Shown: positions 62,304 through 64,000 of the stretch, piece by piece
How positions within the stretch are numbered: position 1 is the stretch's first letter
Layout of the letters: every line of letters starts with the position of its first letter
Assembly: GCF_000025885.1 (NCBI RefSeq)
Contig: NC_014011.1
Span: 682,001 to 746,000 of the forward strand
Origin: Aminobacterium colombiense DSM 12261
Lineage (GTDB): Bacteria > Synergistota > Synergistia > Synergistales > Aminobacteriaceae
Direction: 5' to 3'
DNA length: 64,000 nt
Translations under genes and position numbers: made by a program
The notes under the pieces: model-generated
What the model was told of the DNA's origin: nothing
The model's input: only the letters and a program-made list of their open reading frames with translations
Databases searched by the model: none

Positions 62304-63236
62304 ATGATAGTAACGGTAACCTTGAATCCCGCTGTCGATGAGGAATTTTTAGTGCCGGAGTTCCAGCCAGGTGGGTGGTTCCGCTCAAAGAATGCGATCC
62401 GTACTCCTGGCGGCAAGGGGATAAATGTCTCCATGATGTTAGCCCAGTTAGGTTATGAATCAGCTGCTATGGGATTTCTTGCAGGTTTTAATGGGGCCTA
62501 TATTCGTGATGTCCTACGCAAAGATAGAATTACAACAAATTTTATCCATGTAAAGGGTGAAACGCGAACAAACGTTTATATCGTAGACGAGTCAGGACAT
62601 ATTGAAACAGGGCTTTCCGAGCCTGGTCCCTATATCTCTGAAGAAGCCTATAATCGCTTCCTTCGCAATTATCAAAGAATGCTGCAACGCACCAGATTAC
62701 TTATTTTAGGTGGTTCTCTCCCTCCTGGTATTCCCCAAGATATTTACGGAGAACTTATTCGAATGGCAAAGGAATATAACATTCCGACAATTGTTGACGC
62801 TGCCGGACTGCCCCTTCAGTCTGCGCTTGAAGCTGGCCCTACCATCGCCAAAATAGATCATCGTTTTATGTCGCGAATATCTGGAATATCGTTAACTTCT
62901 CTTGATAATATTATTGAAGTCGTTTCAAAACTCCACGACCAGGGCGTGGAATGGGCTACTACTTCATACCACATATACGGAGACGTTTTTTTCACCCCTA
63001 AAGGTATTTATTTAGCTCTCGCCGAACGGCGGTCGGTTGTTTCCTTATTCGCAGCAGCAGATGCTCTTATTACGGGTCTCATTGTTGGGGGAGAAGAGGG
63101 AATGGACGTAGAGGACCGAATCAGGTTTGCTATGGCATGTGCATGGGAAGATTCCATGCATGTTGAGAAAGGATTCTCAAGTCGCAAAGCGATAGAAGCT
63201 CTAATGCCGCGTGTGCAGCTGGAGCGTTTCGATTAA
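62304..63236 (+). CDS. PfkB-family sugar kinase, 1-phosphofructokinase-like, altered active site
   Basis: Resembles FruK/LacC of the PfkB family, about 310 residues. The N-terminal TLNPAVDEEF and TPGGKGINVS blocks are typical of 1-phosphofructokinase. The catalytic anion-hole motif, usually GAGD, reads AAAD here, with Asp253 kept but three small residues replaced by Ala. Activity may be altered or lost. ATG at 62304 follows GGAGGTGGA; the TTG at 62301 is less likely. It is followed by a CBS-pair gene that could sense adenine nucleotides. Confidence 0.8.
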   Translation: MIVTVTLNPAVDEEFLVPEFQPGGWFRSKNAIRTPGGKGINVSMMLAQLGYESAAMGFLAGFNGAYIRDVLRKDRITTNFIHVKGETRTNVYIVDESGHIETGLSEPGPYISEEAYNRFLRNYQRMLQRTRLLILGGSLPPGIPQDIYGELIRMAKEYNIPTIVDAAGLPLQSALEAGPTIAKIDHRFMSRISGISLTSLDNIIEVVSKLHDQGVEWATTSYHIYGDVFFTPKGIYLALAERRSVVSLFAAADALITGLIVGGEEGMDVEDRIRFAMACAWEDSMHVEKGFSSRKAIEALMPRVQLERFD

Positions 63237-63250
63237 AAGGGGACTCGAAA

Positions 63251-63703
63251 ATGCGAATAGGGGATTTGATGGACCGGGATTTGACGTCTGTAACGGAAAA
63301 TACGCCTTTGAAAGAAGCGATTGAAATGCTTTCTCAACATAATCTTACAGGTCTTCCAGTTGTCGATGAAATGGGTTTTCTTGTTGGCTTTATCAGCGAG
63401 AAGGATATAATAAAAGCGTCTTTACCTAGCTATTGCGAGTATCTGGAGAAGGGAGCAGCTTTTATTCCGGACTTTGATCAGCTTTCTGAAAAACTTCGTA
63501 AAAAGGGTATGGAACCTGTAGGGAAATACATGACGCGAAAGGTAATTTATTTTTCAGAAGAAGACTCCGATCTTCATGCGGCATTATCATTAATTCAGCA
63601 AGGATTAAAAATGGCACCAGTAGTGAGAGAAGATGGTGTTTTTGTGGGTATAGTGAGCCGAGCGCACCTTATCGAACACATTATGTGTGACGAAGACGAA
63701 TGA
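63251..63703 (+). CDS. CBS-domain pair protein
   Basis: A 150-residue stand-alone CBS pair (Bateman module). CBS1 spans about 1-60 (MRIGDLMDRDLTSVTENTPL, split here by its first strand) and CBS2 about 92-148. Such proteins bind AMP, ATP or SAM and regulate partner proteins. It starts 14 bases after the PfkB-like gene, so a regulatory link to that kinase is plausible but inferred. Confidence 0.88.
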   Translation: MRIGDLMDRDLTSVTENTPLKEAIEMLSQHNLTGLPVVDEMGFLVGFISEKDIIKASLPSYCEYLEKGAAFIPDFDQLSEKLRKKGMEPVGKYMTRKVIYFSEEDSDLHAALSLIQQGLKMAPVVREDGVFVGIVSRAHLIEHIMCDEDE

Positions 63704-63771
63704 TTTTTCATGCTTGGTTATACAAAAAGCCCTATTTTCTCCCCTAAAGATTTTTGTAAGGGCGGTTTTAT

Positions 63772-64000
63772 ATGAAAAAAAGAATGAGTGTAGTAGCGCT
63801 GGTTTTGCTGTTTATTTTGTTTTCTTGCTTTTATGCCAGAGCGGAAGATGAGATGCAGCGGGAAATTAAGTTTGGCAAAGAGGTTTCAGAAGAGATAGAG
63901 CAGCATTGGGAACGAGTCTCCGACCCTGTAAAAATTGCTCATCTTTCTATGATCTGCGAAAAAATTAAGCCCCACATGACTCGCACCCTCCCCTTTGAAA
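63772..64000 (+). CDS. Exported M48-like metalloprotease, N-terminal part (runs off the edge)
   Basis: ATG at 63772 begins a signal peptide (KKR, then a hydrophobic stretch to about residue 23). The next part, with QREIKFGKEVSEEIEQHWERVSDP, is the typical N-terminal segment of periplasmic M48/BepA-type proteases that precedes the HExxH catalytic helix. Only 76 residues are inside the window, so the active site is not seen and the call rests on this segment. A Cys near residue 20 could also be a lipobox (LFSC). Confidence 0.6.
   Translation, partial: MKKRMSVVALVLLFILFSCFYARAEDEMQREIKFGKEVSEEIEQHWERVSDPVKIAHLSMICEKIKPHMTRTLPFE

Overview
The window is 64 kb of densely packed bacterial chromosome. 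No rRNA, CRISPR array, IS element or intact prophage is visible. The genes suggest an anaerobic, diderm, amino-acid-fermenting bacterium, most likely Synergistota (Aminobacterium-like). This placement is inference from gene content: an OmpH/Skp-like periplasmic protein, an FeFe-hydrogenase-like protein, a TAXI solute receptor, a HutP-like regulator, FtcD, ThyX, T-box control of thrS, and Firmicutes-like operon orders. No marker tree was possible here.

Layout. 1-5.9 kb: end of an ECF transporter ATPase, ecfT, truA, an MreB-family gene, a YkgJ-type Cys-cluster protein, a DUF3084 membrane/coiled-coil protein, a small zinc ribbon, a GNAT enzyme and a ComF-like phosphoribosyltransferase. 6-7.9 kb: a lipoprotein-like OmpH/Skp, a HAD phosphatase and a PF04008 protein. 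8-11.2 kb: a compact signalling-type module (DRTGG protein, GHKL ATPase, FeFe-hydrogenase-like Fe-S protein, second DRTGG protein, PHP phosphoesterase). 11.2-17.6 kb, minus strand: his operon hisD-Z-G-B-H-A-F-IE, without hisC or a histidinol phosphatase. 17.7-24.7 kb: radA, nfeD, slipin, leuS, holA. Then rpsT (minus), a DinG/XPD helicase, and rpmH-rnpA-yidD-yidC-jag without dnaA, followed by an Lgt-like protein, HtrA and a two-component system (minus).

33.8-49.7 kb is a housekeeping core: rpsO-pnp-dut; a threonine T-box with thrS; an L20-type leader with infC (AUA start)-rpmI-rplT; TrkH/TrkA-type K+ uptake; pheST; a ZapB-like coiled coil, zapA, cvpA, mutS2; and tRNA-Arg(CCG). The tRNA 3' end is repeated imperfectly 2.9 kb downstream and brackets ftcD, an IclR regulator and a broken nitrilase gene. 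This looks like a decayed island at a tRNA attachment site. After it come an SSS-family transporter, an AlaX-like editing protein, an orphan TAXI receptor (minus), a HutP-like RNA-binding regulator, rpmE, thyX, a DUF1385 protein, prfA-prmC, a thioredoxin reductase with a cysteine-less thioredoxin tail, a divergent PfkB kinase, a CBS-pair protein and the start of an M48-type protease.

The items most worth attention are the hydrogenase-like module (relay cysteine missing, the four H-cluster ligand cysteines kept), the tRNA-Arg-bracketed segment with its ACTATA repeat, the HutP/FtcD pairing, the degenerate Trx tail on TrxB, and the Lgt-like protein lacking the catalytic histidine.
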